DNA of 64,000 bases from Oscillospiraceae bacterium (GCA_017621795.1 JAGASJ010000003.1:29755-93754), one strand, 5' to 3'. Shown: positions 43,584 through 52,168, counted from the stretch's first letter. The notes: generated from the sequence alone by a model not told the origin. Made by a program: numbers and translations.

Positions 43584-45419
43584 TTACTTCGTCACACAAA
43601 AGCCCATGGGGCCAAGCTGGAGCCAATCCGGAGCAACGGTGCGCAGCCCTTGCCCGTATAGCATTGTTGCGGCGGGAATCTCCCAGGAGACGTCCCCGCG
43701 GTTTACGTACACCGTCAGCACCTCGTCCCCGTAGCGGCGTTTGAAGCACAGCCGTCCTTCTGTAGCGCAGAAAAATTCAGTCTCTCCCAAACGCAGGGCA
43801 GGGTAGAGCTTGCGAAGCTGTCCCAGCTGACGGTAGTGCCGCAGAAGCAGGGCGTTTTCTTTGCCCCAGGGGTAGGTGCGGCGGTTAAAGGGATCTGCAT
43901 AGCCCTCCATACCGGCCTCGTCCCCGTAGTAGAGGGCAGGACAGCCGGGGAGCATATATTGCAGAAAGGATGCACAGTGCAGACGGCTCAAAGCCAGTGT
44001 TTTTTGGGAAGCGGTGAGACGGCGGGCAGCTTTTTCGGCACGACTGCCGTCAAAGTCATCCACCAGTGCGGTTAAAATACGGGGGGTGTCGTGGGTGCCC
44101 AGCAGATTCATATTGCAGAAAAGCACCTGCTGGGGATAGTTTTCCATAACAGAAAGCACACGACTGCGCAGTGCGCCGCCATCATCTGTACCTCTGATGT
44201 AGTTTAAGATGGCGGTGCGGAAGGGGTAGTTCATCACACTGTCCAGTGTGCCGTCGGTAAAGTAGCGGCGGCGAATACCGTAGGCGTCCTTGTTGGAGGC
44301 GTCCTCCCATACTTCGCCGATGAGCAGGGCATCGGGGCGAAGCTTCCGCAGATGTTTTTTCAGAATGTCCATAAACTCGTTGGGCAGTTCGTCTGCCACA
44401 TCCAGGCGGAAGCCGTCACAGCCTAAGCTGAGCCAGTGGGCGATCACAGAATCTTCACCTGTGATGATGTATTCAATGAAAGCGGGATCTAACTTATTTA
44501 CAGTGGGCAGGGTGTCAAAATTCCACCAGCTTACATATTCGTTGGGCCAGTTTTTAAACTGATACCAGCTGTAGTAGGGGGAGGATTGACTGTTGTGTGC
44601 GCCAATGCCTGTAAAGTGCTTGTACTTATTAAAATACAGGCTGTCTGCACCGGTGTGGGAAAAAACGCCGTCTAAGATCACCTTGATCCCCAGCTTGTGG
44701 GCCTCTCGGCACATTTGGGCAAAATCTTCCTCGGTGCCCAGCATGGGGTCAGGGGTCTTGTAGTCACCGGTATCGTAGCGGTGAGAGGAAAAGCTCTTGC
44801 AAATGGGGTTGAGATAAAGAATGCCGGTACCCAGGGAGGCGATGTAGGGCAGCTTTTCCGTGATGCCCTTAAAATTGCCGCCGAAAAAGTCGTTATTGAG
44901 GATGAGCCCCTCCTCGTTGGGCTTCCAGTCCACTTCCTCGTTCCATTTTTGGTGGACGGAATAAGGAGGAAGCTTTCCGGTCAGATCGCAGTCACCGCAT
45001 TTGCGGAAGCGGTCGGGAAAGACCTGATAGATCACCGCACCCTTTGCCCAATCCGGTACGGTAAAATCCTTGGGAGTGCAGGTCAGCTGCCAGGAGTCAC
45101 CGGCCTCCATATTGGTATCGTCACCGTATTTAAACAGACGGAAAGAACCGTCCTTTTTGAAGATCACGAAGTGATAAAAATAAAGACCTGCGGAAAGGGT
45201 GAAGCTGCCGCTGTAGATGTCGTAAGCGCCCCGTTGCTCCTGCTTGGTGAGGCACGCCTCCACAGGCGTGTTGCACCTGTCGGGGTAGAGCATACACAGA
45301 ACACGGGTAGCGCCCACGGCGGTGGGGACGTGGATGCGCAGGGTACAGCTTTGGCCCTCTGAAATTGTGCCAAAAGGCTCTTTGTATAAGGTCTTTTTGG
45401 AATCGAATAAGATACGCAT
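43584..45419 (-). CDS. GH13 alpha-amylase family glycosidase (neopullulanase-like)
   Basis: A 611-residue protein without a signal peptide. An N-terminal beta-sandwich (about residues 1-120, CBM34-like) is followed by a TIM barrel from AVIYQVFPDRF. GH13 conserved regions are visible: GVFSHTG, GFRLDVADE (nucleophile Asp), LIGEVWED (acid/base Glu) and LGTHDTPR (transition-state Asp). It likely hydrolyses maltodextrins or pullulan fragments in the cytoplasm. A promoter lies at 45469-45498. Confidence 0.9.
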   Translation of the reverse strand: MRILFDSKKTLYKEPFGTISEGQSCTLRIHVPTAVGATRVLCMLYPDRCNTPVEACLTKQEQRGAYDIYSGSFTLSAGLYFYHFVIFKKDGSFRLFKYGDDTNMEAGDSWQLTCTPKDFTVPDWAKGAVIYQVFPDRFRKCGDCDLTGKLPPYSVHQKWNEEVDWKPNEEGLILNNDFFGGNFKGITEKLPYIASLGTGILYLNPICKSFSSHRYDTGDYKTPDPMLGTEEDFAQMCREAHKLGIKVILDGVFSHTGADSLYFNKYKHFTGIGAHNSQSSPYYSWYQFKNWPNEYVSWWNFDTLPTVNKLDPAFIEYIITGEDSVIAHWLSLGCDGFRLDVADELPNEFMDILKKHLRKLRPDALLIGEVWEDASNKDAYGIRRRYFTDGTLDSVMNYPFRTAILNYIRGTDDGGALRSRVLSVMENYPQQVLFCNMNLLGTHDTPRILTALVDDFDGSRAEKAARRLTASQKTLALSRLHCASFLQYMLPGCPALYYGDEAGMEGYADPFNRRTYPWGKENALLLRHYRQLGQLRKLYPALRLGETEFFCATEGRLCFKRRYGDEVLTVYVNRGDVSWEIPAATMLYGQGLRTVAPDWLQLGPMGFCVTK

Positions 45420-45468
45420 AAAAACGCTCCTGAATACTGCCCAAAGAAACTGCAGTAGTAATAGATGT

Positions 45469-45498
45469 ATATTATCATAAACAGCCCTGATTGTGCAA
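45469..45498 (-). promoter_or_regulatory. Probable promoter of the GH13 gene
   Basis: On the minus strand TTGCAC (45493-45498), 18 bases, TAATAT (45469-45474). Confidence 0.4.
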
Positions 45499-45525
45499 TA
45501 TAAAAAAGAAAGATAAAAGAAAATC

Positions 45526-45554
45526 TTGACAGAACGGAAGGGGAATGATATAAT
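45526..45554 (+). promoter_or_regulatory. Promoter of the Met-Trp tRNA pair
   Basis: Perfect TTGACA (45526-45531), 17 bases, TATAAT (45549-45554). Confidence 0.85.
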
Positions 45555-45587
45555 GCCCTGGTGATGGAGTGCAGCGACTGCAACCTT

Positions 45588-45664
45588 GGGCCCTTAGCTC
45601 AGTTGGTTAGAGCTGGCGGCTCATAACCGCTTGGTCGGGGGTTCGAGTCCCTCAGGGCCCACCA
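45588..45664 (+). tRNA. tRNA with CAT anticodon (Met elongator or Ile2)
   Basis: Acceptor GGGCCCT / AGGGCCC, anticodon loop CTCATAA, encoded CCA. CAT may be elongator Met or the lysidine-modified Ile2; the body resembles both and I cannot settle it by eye. Confidence 0.85.
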
Positions 45665-45693
45665 TTCAAAATAAGGCATCTGCCTTTATATAT

Positions 45694-45769
<76 letters not shown>

Positions 45770-45771
45770 AG

Positions 45772-45806
45772 AAACAGTCAGTAAATCTTACGATTACTGA
45801 CTGTTT
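45772..45806 (+). terminator. Terminator after tRNA-Trp supplied by the element
   Basis: AAACAGTCAGTAAATC pairs with GATTACTGACTGTTT over a TTAC loop, then TCTTTT. The original terminator was carried to the other side of the element (62366-62394). Confidence 0.75.
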
Positions 45807-45866
45807 TCTTTTGTTTTCCGAACTTTTTGAGCAGATTTGTTTTGAAAACGGGCACAGGGAAACGAG

Positions 45867-45889
45867 TTTCCCCTTATTTTCCCCTTATT
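45867..45889. repeat. Direct repeat near attL (possible integrase arm sites)
   Basis: Two TTTCCCCTTATT-type units in tandem, matched by a similar pair at 62203-62226 near attR. They overlap the end of the integrase gene. Confidence 0.45.
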
Positions 45890-47072
45890 GAGCTTTTTCA
45901 GAACTTAATTGTTCGTAGAATTTTTGCATCCGATTTGCGCTGTCCTGGCGCATCTTTTGGGTCACGTGGCCGTACACATCCAGAGTGAATTGGGCGGTTG
46001 CGTGACCTAAATTTGCCTGCACCGTTTTGATGTCATCGCCGGCATACAAAGAGGAAACAGCAAAGCTGTGGCGCAGATCGTGGAAACGGGCATCATCAGA
46101 AATACCGGCTCTTTGAGAAATCTTTTTGAAATGCTTGACCACCGTGCGGCGGACAAGATATTTCCCCAAAGCATCGGTGAACACCAAACCAAACTGGTTG
46201 TCCCACATTTCTCTGGCCTGCTCTTGTTCCTTCTGTTGCCGCTCCATCTGATTGCGGAGGGCGTCCATAACGATGGGCGCAGGAAGGATGGTGCGGTTCT
46301 TACCACTTTTGGGTGTCTCCAAAAAGTAGTTGCCATCTTTGCACTGCAGTTGTTGTTTGACGGTGATGATCCCGGTTTGGAAATCCACACACTCCCAAGC
46401 CAGACCCAACAATTCACCTTGGCGCATGCCGGTGAACATAGCCACGATGAACAGATTGCAGTAATCGTCCTGTTCTGCCTCTTTCAGCAGCCGGGCGATT
46501 TCTTCCGGCTCTAAGGGTTTAATCTCCGGTTTAGTGACCTTTGGCAGTTTGCAAGCATCAGCAGGGTTGCGAGAAATATAATCGCAGGCAATTGCTTGCT
46601 GCAGGGCACAGTGCAGGATGCCGTGCACATTCTTGACCGTCTTGGGGGATAACCCGGAGGCAATCAGAGAGTTGTAAAACCGCTGGATGGTGTGGGTGTC
46701 CAGTGCTTCCAGTCTGGCTGCCCCCAAAGCAGGTTTCAAATGCTTTTGCACCTGCTTGTTGTAGTTGTGCTTGGTCAGGGGTTTTACACTGTTCAGATAC
46801 TCAGCAACCCAAATGTCCAACCATTGGGCAACGGTCATCTTGCAGGGCGCTTTGTAAGTGCCTGCGTCGATGGCGGCCACGGCGGCTTTCAGCTTTTGTG
46901 CAACGACCTTTTTGGATTTGTCGGTGATGCTGTGTTGGATTTGCTTTCCGGTCCTGGGGTCAAAACCTTCGGTGTATCTGGCTTCGTAGTAGGTATACTC
47001 TTTGCCTTTTACTACCTTGGTGACTTTACGAATGGATCCCATACCGGAAGTGGTTCTTTTGCTTTGCGGCAT
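45885..47072 (-). CDS. int: Tyrosine recombinase (integrase) of the element
   Basis: A 395-residue phage/ICE-type integrase: an N-terminal AP2-like arm-binding domain (YYEARYTEGFDPRTGKQIQH), a SAM-like core-binding domain (about residues 75-160) and a catalytic domain with TGMRQGELLGL (Arg I), HDLRHSFA (His-x-x-Arg) and GHATAQFTLDVYGH (His and Tyr nucleophile). It should catalyse integration and excision at tRNA-Trp. It is transcribed toward attL and starts 76 bases after the excisionase-like gene. Confidence 0.94.
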   Translation of the reverse strand: MPQSKRTTSGMGSIRKVTKVVKGKEYTYYEARYTEGFDPRTGKQIQHSITDKSKKVVAQKLKAAVAAIDAGTYKAPCKMTVAQWLDIWVAEYLNSVKPLTKHNYNKQVQKHLKPALGAARLEALDTHTIQRFYNSLIASGLSPKTVKNVHGILHCALQQAIACDYISRNPADACKLPKVTKPEIKPLEPEEIARLLKEAEQDDYCNLFIVAMFTGMRQGELLGLAWECVDFQTGIITVKQQLQCKDGNYFLETPKSGKNRTILPAPIVMDALRNQMERQQKEQEQAREMWDNQFGLVFTDALGKYLVRRTVVKHFKKISQRAGISDDARFHDLRHSFAVSSLYAGDDIKTVQANLGHATAQFTLDVYGHVTQKMRQDSANRMQKFYEQLSSEKAQ

Positions 47073-47147
47073 AAATATTACTCCTTTCGTTGCCGCATAG
47101 CAGGTACATCAATATTATACCATAAATGCGGCTTATCCGCAATGAAA

Positions 47148-47336
47148 TTAGTTCTTTTTCAGGTAGTCAACTACTGCATTTATGGGGATGCGGTAGCTTC
47201 TACCGGTGCGAACACTGTGGATCTGTCCGGAGCGCACTAAGGCATATGCCGTGTTGTGGCTGATTCGCAGAATATCCTCCAGGTCTTTCACAGAAAGGAC
47301 CGGGGGATATTTTTGCAGTTTCTCTTGTAGGGTCAT
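47148..47336 (-). CDS. Excisionase-like winged helix protein, 62 aa
   Basis: MerR/Xis-type fold: PPVLSVKDLEDILRISHNTA (turn helix) then LVRSGQIHSVRTGRSYRIP, the wing typical of Firmicutes ICE excisionases. It helps Int excise the element or regulates it. ATG 47336 follows AAGGAGGATGTAGT. Two tiny ORFs with their own ribosome binding sites lie directly upstream (47338-47485). Confidence 0.8.
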   Translation of the reverse strand: MTLQEKLQKYPPVLSVKDLEDILRISHNTAYALVRSGQIHSVRTGRSYRIPINAVVDYLKKN

Positions 47337-47337
47337 A

Positions 47338-47418
47338 CTACATCCTCCTTGCCGTGTGTAACAGCAAGGAGGCAGTCTCTGCGGCTTCATAAATGATTAA
47401 TACGATTCTATCCGTCAT
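47338..47418 (-). CDS. Tiny ORF of 26 aa upstream of the excisionase gene
   Basis: MTDRIVLIIYEAAETASLLL is the first part. GGAGGTAACTATCT precedes its ATG with an 8-base gap, and its stop lies inside the excisionase RBS region, so translation may be coupled. Short and without homologues I know; real translation is unproven. Confidence 0.35.
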   Translation of the reverse strand: MTDRIVLIIYEAAETASLLLHTARRM

Positions 47419-47431
47419 AGATAGTTACCTC

Positions 47432-47485
47432 CTAAATTTCGTTGCCTCCGTTTCTGCCGGAGGCGGGCAATCTAAAATTCATCAT
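47432..47485 (-). CDS. Tiny ORF of 17 aa
   Basis: MMNFRLPASGRNGGNEI with AAGGAGAATATT upstream; its TAG stop overlaps the RBS of the next tiny ORF (TAGGAGGTAAC). Part of a head-to-tail series with the 26-aa ORF and the excisionase gene. Confidence 0.3.
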   Translation of the reverse strand: MMNFRLPASGRNGGNEI

Positions 47486-47499
47486 AATATTCTCCTTAC

Positions 47500-47523
47500 G
47501 GGCGGTGACGGGTGCCACCGCCC
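47500..47523 (+). terminator. GC-rich hairpin between the excisionase leader and the second recombinase
   Basis: GGGCGGTG / CACCGCCC with an 8-base loop, then TTGTTTC on plus. The rest of 47486-47635 shows nothing coding. Confidence 0.4.
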
Positions 47524-47635
47524 TTGTTTCTTGGTCCCTGGTATTTCCTTATATATCAGTCCCACATATTTGGGGACGTTATTTTCATTTTGAAAAACTC
47601 CTTCTTAACTATAAAAAAACAAAAAATGGGGTGTG

Positions 47636-48664
47636 TTACTTGGACTTCTTGACCTTTACCTCGGCCAGGTAAATCCTTGTCACCTTGCATCGATGATGCC
47701 CGAGATTCTCGCTAACGATCTTTTCCGCTTGCCTGGGTTTCACTCTCAATGCCTCTGCATAGGTCTTCTGTGCATAGCTGTGACGAAGCCCGTGCCAGGA
47801 GATGGTGGCGTGTCTTTTCTTCTTGTCGGCTTCTACGAGCTTGTCACGATCCTTGATCATAAACTTCTCTCTGTTGTGGCTCATCCAGTTCTGCAGAGAT
47901 TTGATCTCCATCTTCACACCATGCTTTTCGCTGCCCGAGATCAGGTAATCACCGGGCTGTAAGCCCATGGCTTTGGCATATTCCACATACTTGGAGATCA
48001 TTGCTCTTTGCATCGGATTCAGCTTGATGGCACGTCTCTGACCGCCTTTGCCTTTGGGAACAACGAAAATGCCGGTATTCCTTGCGGATATCAAATACTC
48101 AACCCTTGTGACGCAGATTTCTCCCACTCGCAAGCCTAGCTCATAAGCCAGATCAATCGCAATCACAACGTCAGTTCTGCCCATTCTCGTAGCAATGGCA
48201 ACTGCTTTCTCCTTTTCCTCGGGGAGCCAGGCACGATTCTCTACACCCACAGCTCTCTTTGGAAGATTCAGACTTCTGTTTTCGGACAGCTTGTTTTTGC
48301 CACCGGACAGTCTGTAGAAGAACCGTATGCCTGCCAGCTCTGCCTGGATGGTTGCGGGCGAGGCACCGATTGCCTTCAGATATTCCGCATAGGCACGAAA
48401 ATGTCTGTCGTCCACATTCTTGAATTTCTCAAGGCGAAAACGGGCGGCTAAGAAACAGCAGAATCTTTTGGCTGCTTCATAATACCGAACTCTGGTCTTG
48501 AAACTCTTCTCATTGCTGTGTTTGTAGATCGACGTGACCTGTTCCAGCAGATTCTTGACCAGTCCCGGATTCATCGCCCCGGGAGGGGGAAGATTCTCCG
48601 GAATTGTAGTGTTTGCACCGGGCGGTGCGTAGACCCTTGCGAGGTCGGGGTGCTTATGACTCAT
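47636..48664 (-). CDS. Second tyrosine recombinase
   Basis: A 342-residue protein with a core-binding domain (RVRYYEAAKRFCCFLAARF ... SPATIQAELAGIRFFYRL) and a catalytic domain carrying YELGLRVGEI (Arg I), HGLRHSYAQ (HxxR) and LGHHRCKVTRIYL (His, Tyr). It lacks the AP2-like arm domain of Int and resembles the Integrase_1/Phage_int_SAM_2 proteins of mobile elements. The upstream side (48665-50335) is a tract of repeats and palindromes that may be its substrate. ATG 48664 has AAAAGGAGGACTGC upstream. Confidence 0.85.
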   Translation of the reverse strand: MSHKHPDLARVYAPPGANTTIPENLPPPGAMNPGLVKNLLEQVTSIYKHSNEKSFKTRVRYYEAAKRFCCFLAARFRLEKFKNVDDRHFRAYAEYLKAIGASPATIQAELAGIRFFYRLSGGKNKLSENRSLNLPKRAVGVENRAWLPEEKEKAVAIATRMGRTDVVIAIDLAYELGLRVGEICVTRVEYLISARNTGIFVVPKGKGGQRRAIKLNPMQRAMISKYVEYAKAMGLQPGDYLISGSEKHGVKMEIKSLQNWMSHNREKFMIKDRDKLVEADKKKRHATISWHGLRHSYAQKTYAEALRVKPRQAEKIVSENLGHHRCKVTRIYLAEVKVKKSK

Positions 48665-48770
48665 AAGCAGTCCTCCTTTTGTAATATAGATTTTTTTATT
48701 TTCACGCAGCCATTGCCAGGGTCAAGAGCTGCGAAAAAATCTCTGAACGAAAATAGAGATTTTAGGGGGA

Positions 48771-48885
48771 TTTTCGTCACGAGAATTTTAGAGTTCCTCG
48801 CTGACGAAAACGGTTTTGCGTACGAAAATTTTTGTCGCCGGTTCTTGCCGATTGAATTTGGTCAGGAATTCAATCGGCAAGAACC
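48771..48885. repeat. Two long palindromes upstream of the second recombinase gene
   Basis: TTTTCGTCACGAG with CTCGCTGACGAAAA (48771-48810), and perfect 19-bp arms starting GGTTCTTGCCGATTG (48840-48858) and ending CAATCGGCAAGAACC (48867-48885). Confidence 0.8.
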
Positions 48886-48920
48886 CTCGCACGCCAGGGG
48901 CGTGCCAAATGACAGTTTAC

Positions 48921-49583
48921 TTTCGAAATATCATTTCGAAACGATAGTCATAAATTCTTTCGAAAGGACAGTCAATCTTCATATAGTCATCTTTTAGGGA
49001 CAGTTGATAGAGAAAAGATTATCTGAGATTAACCTATTTTCAATCTATATGGCTTTCGAAATGATAGTTGATATATCATTTCGAAGAGAAAGTTATATGT
49101 CATATCGAAAGGACAGTTATATATCATCTCGAAGAGACAGTCATATGTCATATCGAAATGATAGTCCGCAGGGCATAATTCACCCACTGTCAAAAGGGGT
49201 ACATCTACTCTTGTTTCTTACTGATTCTATTTTGACGCGGGGAATTATGCCCTGCTAATCACGGCTCTCCGACCTCGTCTCCGAGCCGTTTCTATCTGAC
49301 TTCCGTCCGATAGAAACGGCTCGGCTCTCGAAAAGAGAGTCATATATCATTTCGAAAAGACAGTCATATATCATATCGAAACGACAGCTCCGGCACCTGC
49401 TTTCGGAAGTCTGTGCTTGTCGTATTCGGCTTCCTGCAGCTTGTCATTCACTAAAGCGAATGACAACTTGCAGAGAGCCGAATGGCTTTATCACGCAGGT
49501 GCAAATCCTCATTTCGAAACGATAGTCATAAATCATTTCGAAGTGACAGTCATTTGTTATATCGAAAAGAGAGTTAATTTTGC
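48921..49583. repeat. Fifteen 24-bp repeats interrupted by long palindromes
   Basis: Consensus TWTCGAAANGACAGTCATAT then RTCA. Full units begin at 48934, 48958, 49054, 49079, 49103, 49127, 49151, 49326, 49350, 49374, 49512, 49536 and 49560; degenerate ones at 48921 and about 48990. Clusters keep an exact 24-bp period. Between clusters lie unrelated inverted repeats: 13-bp arms at 49168/49243, 16-bp arms at 49281/49309, and a nested structure at 49393-49502. No reading frame of substance is present. Confidence 0.85.
49393..49502. repeat. Nested palindrome
   Basis: Three concentric arm pairs: GCACCTGC/GCAGGTGC, ATTCGGCT/AGCCGAAT and TTGTCATTC/GAATGACAA. This could extrude as a cruciform or fold in single-stranded form. 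Confidence 0.75.
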
Positions 49584-49739
49584 GATATTGAATTGTGAAC
49601 AGAGGTTAGTAGTTGGCTTCATCAGAGATTTTGAAAGGATCATCATCTCCGACTTACCGAGCGTATCCCCTTGCATTCAAGAGGCGCAAAAGGCACTAAC
49701 ATTATGCGCCCTTTGCTGACGCTGCGCCGAGTGCCGGTG

Positions 49740-50310
49740 ATCCGGTTCAGGTACGAAAGACCTGATCAGCGGGGATTTTCATTCTGCCATGCAACGATTA
49801 AATCCCGGAAACAATTCGCTGCGCGAAATTCCCATAAAGGGGCCGGTCGCACTACCGCTTGAGCAATTTTATTTAACGACGGAACTCTCAAACGTCGTGG
49901 GCATCTCATTCATTTTCGTCACGAGCTTCGGCAGATACCCTTGCCGTCAGTGGTATGCGTTTTCGTCAGGAAAATTCTCCGTCCACCGATTACGGAACTC
50001 TTTTTCTGTACCAAAATTCCTTTTTGGTACGCACAATGCTTCTGCAGCCTTAGAGTATCGGCTGTCAGTTGACAGTCAGACCATCCAGCGATCTGTCTCA
50101 GCTCTGTCCGCCGCCCCTTTTTCGCATTCAGCCGTCCGGGGCACGGCTGTCTCTCGTATGGTTTCCGGCACACTTTGCCTCGCATACGAATCGCGCCTGT
50201 GAACCAAACAGTTTTGGCTCACATCGTTTTGTTTTAACCGTTGGCATCCTCGCCTTGGTCAAAACACCGGGTAATCATTTTCTCAATGCTTCAATATTGG
50301 ATTACCCAGC
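49740..50310. repeat. Further series of small palindromes, no 24-bp repeats
   Basis: Dyads include CAGGT/ACCTG near 49755, ACGACG/CGTCGT near 49880, GTACCAAAA/TTTTGGTAC (50008-50030), CTGTCA/TGACAG near 50068, GTGAACCAAA/TTTGGCTCAC (50199-50222) and GGGTAATC/GATTACCC (50269-50307). TTTTCGTCA of the first palindrome recurs here twice. A 14-codon ORF with a strong RBS starts at 50335 on minus. No convincing protein gene in 49584-50422. Confidence 0.6.
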
Positions 50311-50422
50311 ACATTCCTTTGATAATTGTTTTCATTTAAATTCCTCCTTCGTAAATATAAAAAATATATTTTGACTCCCTTTGGGAGAACAAAAACAAGG
50401 TTAGCAGACAACAAACGAAAAA

Positions 50423-50448
50423 GCACCCATCCGTCCCTGGATGGGTGC
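50423..50448 (-). terminator. Terminator of the 53-aa ORF
   Basis: GCACCCATCC / GGATGGGTGC with a 6-base loop; on the minus strand TTTTTCG follows. Confidence 0.8.
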
Positions 50449-50609
50449 TAGCTATGCGTTTCCTCGTTGCTTTCACTGCAGGAAAGTTTTATGTCAGCAG
50501 AATATCTCTTCGTTCGTTTTCCATACTCTGCGATCATTACAAGGGGGCTTGGCCCTTGCAACAAGGAAGGCAAACACCTTCTTTTGGAACGGCACTTTTC
50601 GTTTGTCAT
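50448..50609 (-). CDS. Small basic protein, 53 aa
   Basis: Starts MTNEKCRSKRRCLPSLLQG. AAGGAGGAATTAAA precedes ATG 50609 and a clear terminator overlaps the stop codon, which makes a real gene likely. No domain recognised. The same leader (AAGGAGGAATTTAA) precedes a 14-codon ORF at 50335, hinting at duplication. Confidence 0.5.
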   Translation of the reverse strand: MTNEKCRSKRRCLPSLLQGPSPLVMIAEYGKRTKRYSADIKLSCSESNEETHS

Positions 50610-50724
50610 TTTAATTCCTCCTTCATAAATAAATAATTGGTATAGCCAGTATAGCAAGTGAATTTGCACATTGCAATAGGTTTTGGAAAAGTGGGACCTG
50701 ACAGGTCCCATAACTTTTTTAACC

Positions 50725-50955
50725 CTATTTTTTCGTAAAAAGATCTGCTACCGACACACGCAATACCTCTGCAATTTTGCAGATCACCTGCAAGGACGGA
50801 ACAAGTTCGTCTCTCTGCAAACGAGCTATGTACCGTTCGTTGTTCCCAATGTTGAGGCTTAACCACCGCATTGACCTATCTTTCTCATTCAAAATACGGT
50901 TAATGTTGTCCTCCAAAATTTTTCTTGTTTCTTCGTAATTGGTCGTATTTTTCAT
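50725..50955 (-). CDS. XRE-family HTH regulator, 76 aa
   Basis: Helix-turn-helix of Cro/C1 type: MRWLSLNIGNNERYIARLQR then ELVPSLQVICKIAEVLRVSV and DLFTKK. ATG 50955 has GAGAGG with a 7-base gap; a second in-frame ATG at 50970 has none. Probably regulates element genes. Confidence 0.8.
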   Translation of the reverse strand: MKNTTNYEETRKILEDNINRILNEKDRSMRWLSLNIGNNERYIARLQRDELVPSLQVICKIAEVLRVSVADLFTKK

Positions 50956-51131
50956 ATAAAAACCTCTCATACATTAAAATTTCAGCTAAAATCCAGGCCA
51001 GAAGCCTTTCTTCGACTGATTTGTTAATAATATGTGAGAGGTTATATTTGAGTTTCAAGAAAACATGCACGGAATTCAAAAAAATTTGCTAAGCCTGATT
51101 TTTTAATAATTTAGTCGAATTTTCTAAAAAG

Positions 51132-51620
51132 TCAAGGTCTGAACATAAATCGATCTTCAATAAGGTTAATTACTGCCTTTCCTTGTTTAATTGCATAGTC
51201 TACTGTACGCCAAGCTCCGCCTTTCTTGCGTTCAATGTAGCAAATAATCAGATCGGCCCGGTCCACCATTTCCTGGTTACGAATTTGGATGGCGGATTTT
51301 GGATGAGCCACCGAAGCAGCGTGGGAGATCTCAACATCGGTATAATAGTCGTGAAAGTAATTTTCGTTATTAAGATACTCCGCCGTAGGATACGGCAGCA
51401 CCAACACCAAGGCACTGTTATCGTCCCTGTGATTTTTTCGTACACGAAGTATAGAAGAAGATACGCACTGATCGAAGTCACCATTTCTACCAACCAAAAA
51501 ATCTACGTACTCATTTTCGTCAATAAGTTTTCGGATCTGGTCTTCCAGAAGGTCCTCTACCTTTATGATGTTGTCCACATATCGGTGACCAAAAAACGCC
51601 ACTGTAAAAATATTGAGCAT
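51132..51620 (-). CDS. SLOG-superfamily (YpsA/DUF1273-like) protein
   Basis: A 162-residue protein with a Rossmann-like SLOG fold: it opens IFTVAFFGHRYV and ends ADLIICYIERKKGGAWRTVDYAIKQGKAVINL, matching the nucleotide-ligand-binding loop of SLOG proteins. Such domains sense or process nucleotide derivatives and are frequent in mobile-element conflict systems. It is flanked by two HTH genes. No effector domain is fused to it. Confidence 0.75.
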   Translation of the reverse strand: MLNIFTVAFFGHRYVDNIIKVEDLLEDQIRKLIDENEYVDFLVGRNGDFDQCVSSSILRVRKNHRDDNSALVLVLPYPTAEYLNNENYFHDYYTDVEISHAASVAHPKSAIQIRNQEMVDRADLIICYIERKKGGAWRTVDYAIKQGKAVINLIEDRFMFRP

Positions 51621-51856
51621 TATATAATCTCCTTGCTAAAAAGCCCACCGGACGCAAACGGTTCGGCGGGCTATTCCAATGACTCAGCTATCTCATCATG
51701 CGTGTGTATAGCGGTCATTTAGAATTGTTTGTAGGTTTGTTTCCTGCATTTACTCCATTGTATCATATATAAACCAATATTGCAATATCTTTACAGCCTC
51801 ACAACCAATAGTTTTGCCGCCTGTGTGGGTTACAATATTACAAAGGCGGTGAGACT

Positions 51857-52168
51857 ATGGACGAAAAGGATTTTTCTTTGCGGTTAGCACAACTGCGAGG
51901 AAAGAAAAATGTATCTGCACGGGAAATGAGTTTGGCTATTGGTCAGAACCCCGGCTATATCAATAACATCGAATCAGGGAAGTCTTTACCCTCCTTGATG
52001 GGTGTTTTCTATATCTGCGACTACTTAGGTGTTTCGGTAAGTGAGTTCTTTGATCTCGATACCAAAAATCCAACCAAGCTCAACGGCATCATCAGCGATC
52101 TTAAAAAACTTGATGACCAACAACTTGAAAGCATCGCCAATCTTGTGAAGGGCTTAACTAAGAAGTAA
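51857..52168 (+). CDS. XRE-family HTH regulator, 103 aa
   Basis: HTH of Cro/C1 type (SAREMSLAIGQNPGYINNIESGKSLPSLMG) followed by a short C-terminal helical region (LDDQQLESIANLVKGL) seen in ICE and prophage repressors of Clostridia. It is divergent from the SLOG gene. RBS AAAGGCGGTGAG. The 236-base region between holds a hairpin (about 51640-51672) and ACCAATATTG-type half sites. Confidence 0.82.
   Translation: MDEKDFSLRLAQLRGKKNVSAREMSLAIGQNPGYINNIESGKSLPSLMGVFYICDYLGVSVSEFFDLDTKNPTKLNGIISDLKKLDDQQLESIANLVKGLTKK

Noticed and set aside
48921-49583. CRISPR array
   Set aside because: Repeats are directly adjacent at a 24-bp period with no spacers, copies are degenerate and there are no cas genes.
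49919-50185. 88-codon basic frame on minus in the palindrome tract
   Set aside because: No RBS, overlaps several dyads, no domain; probably chance.
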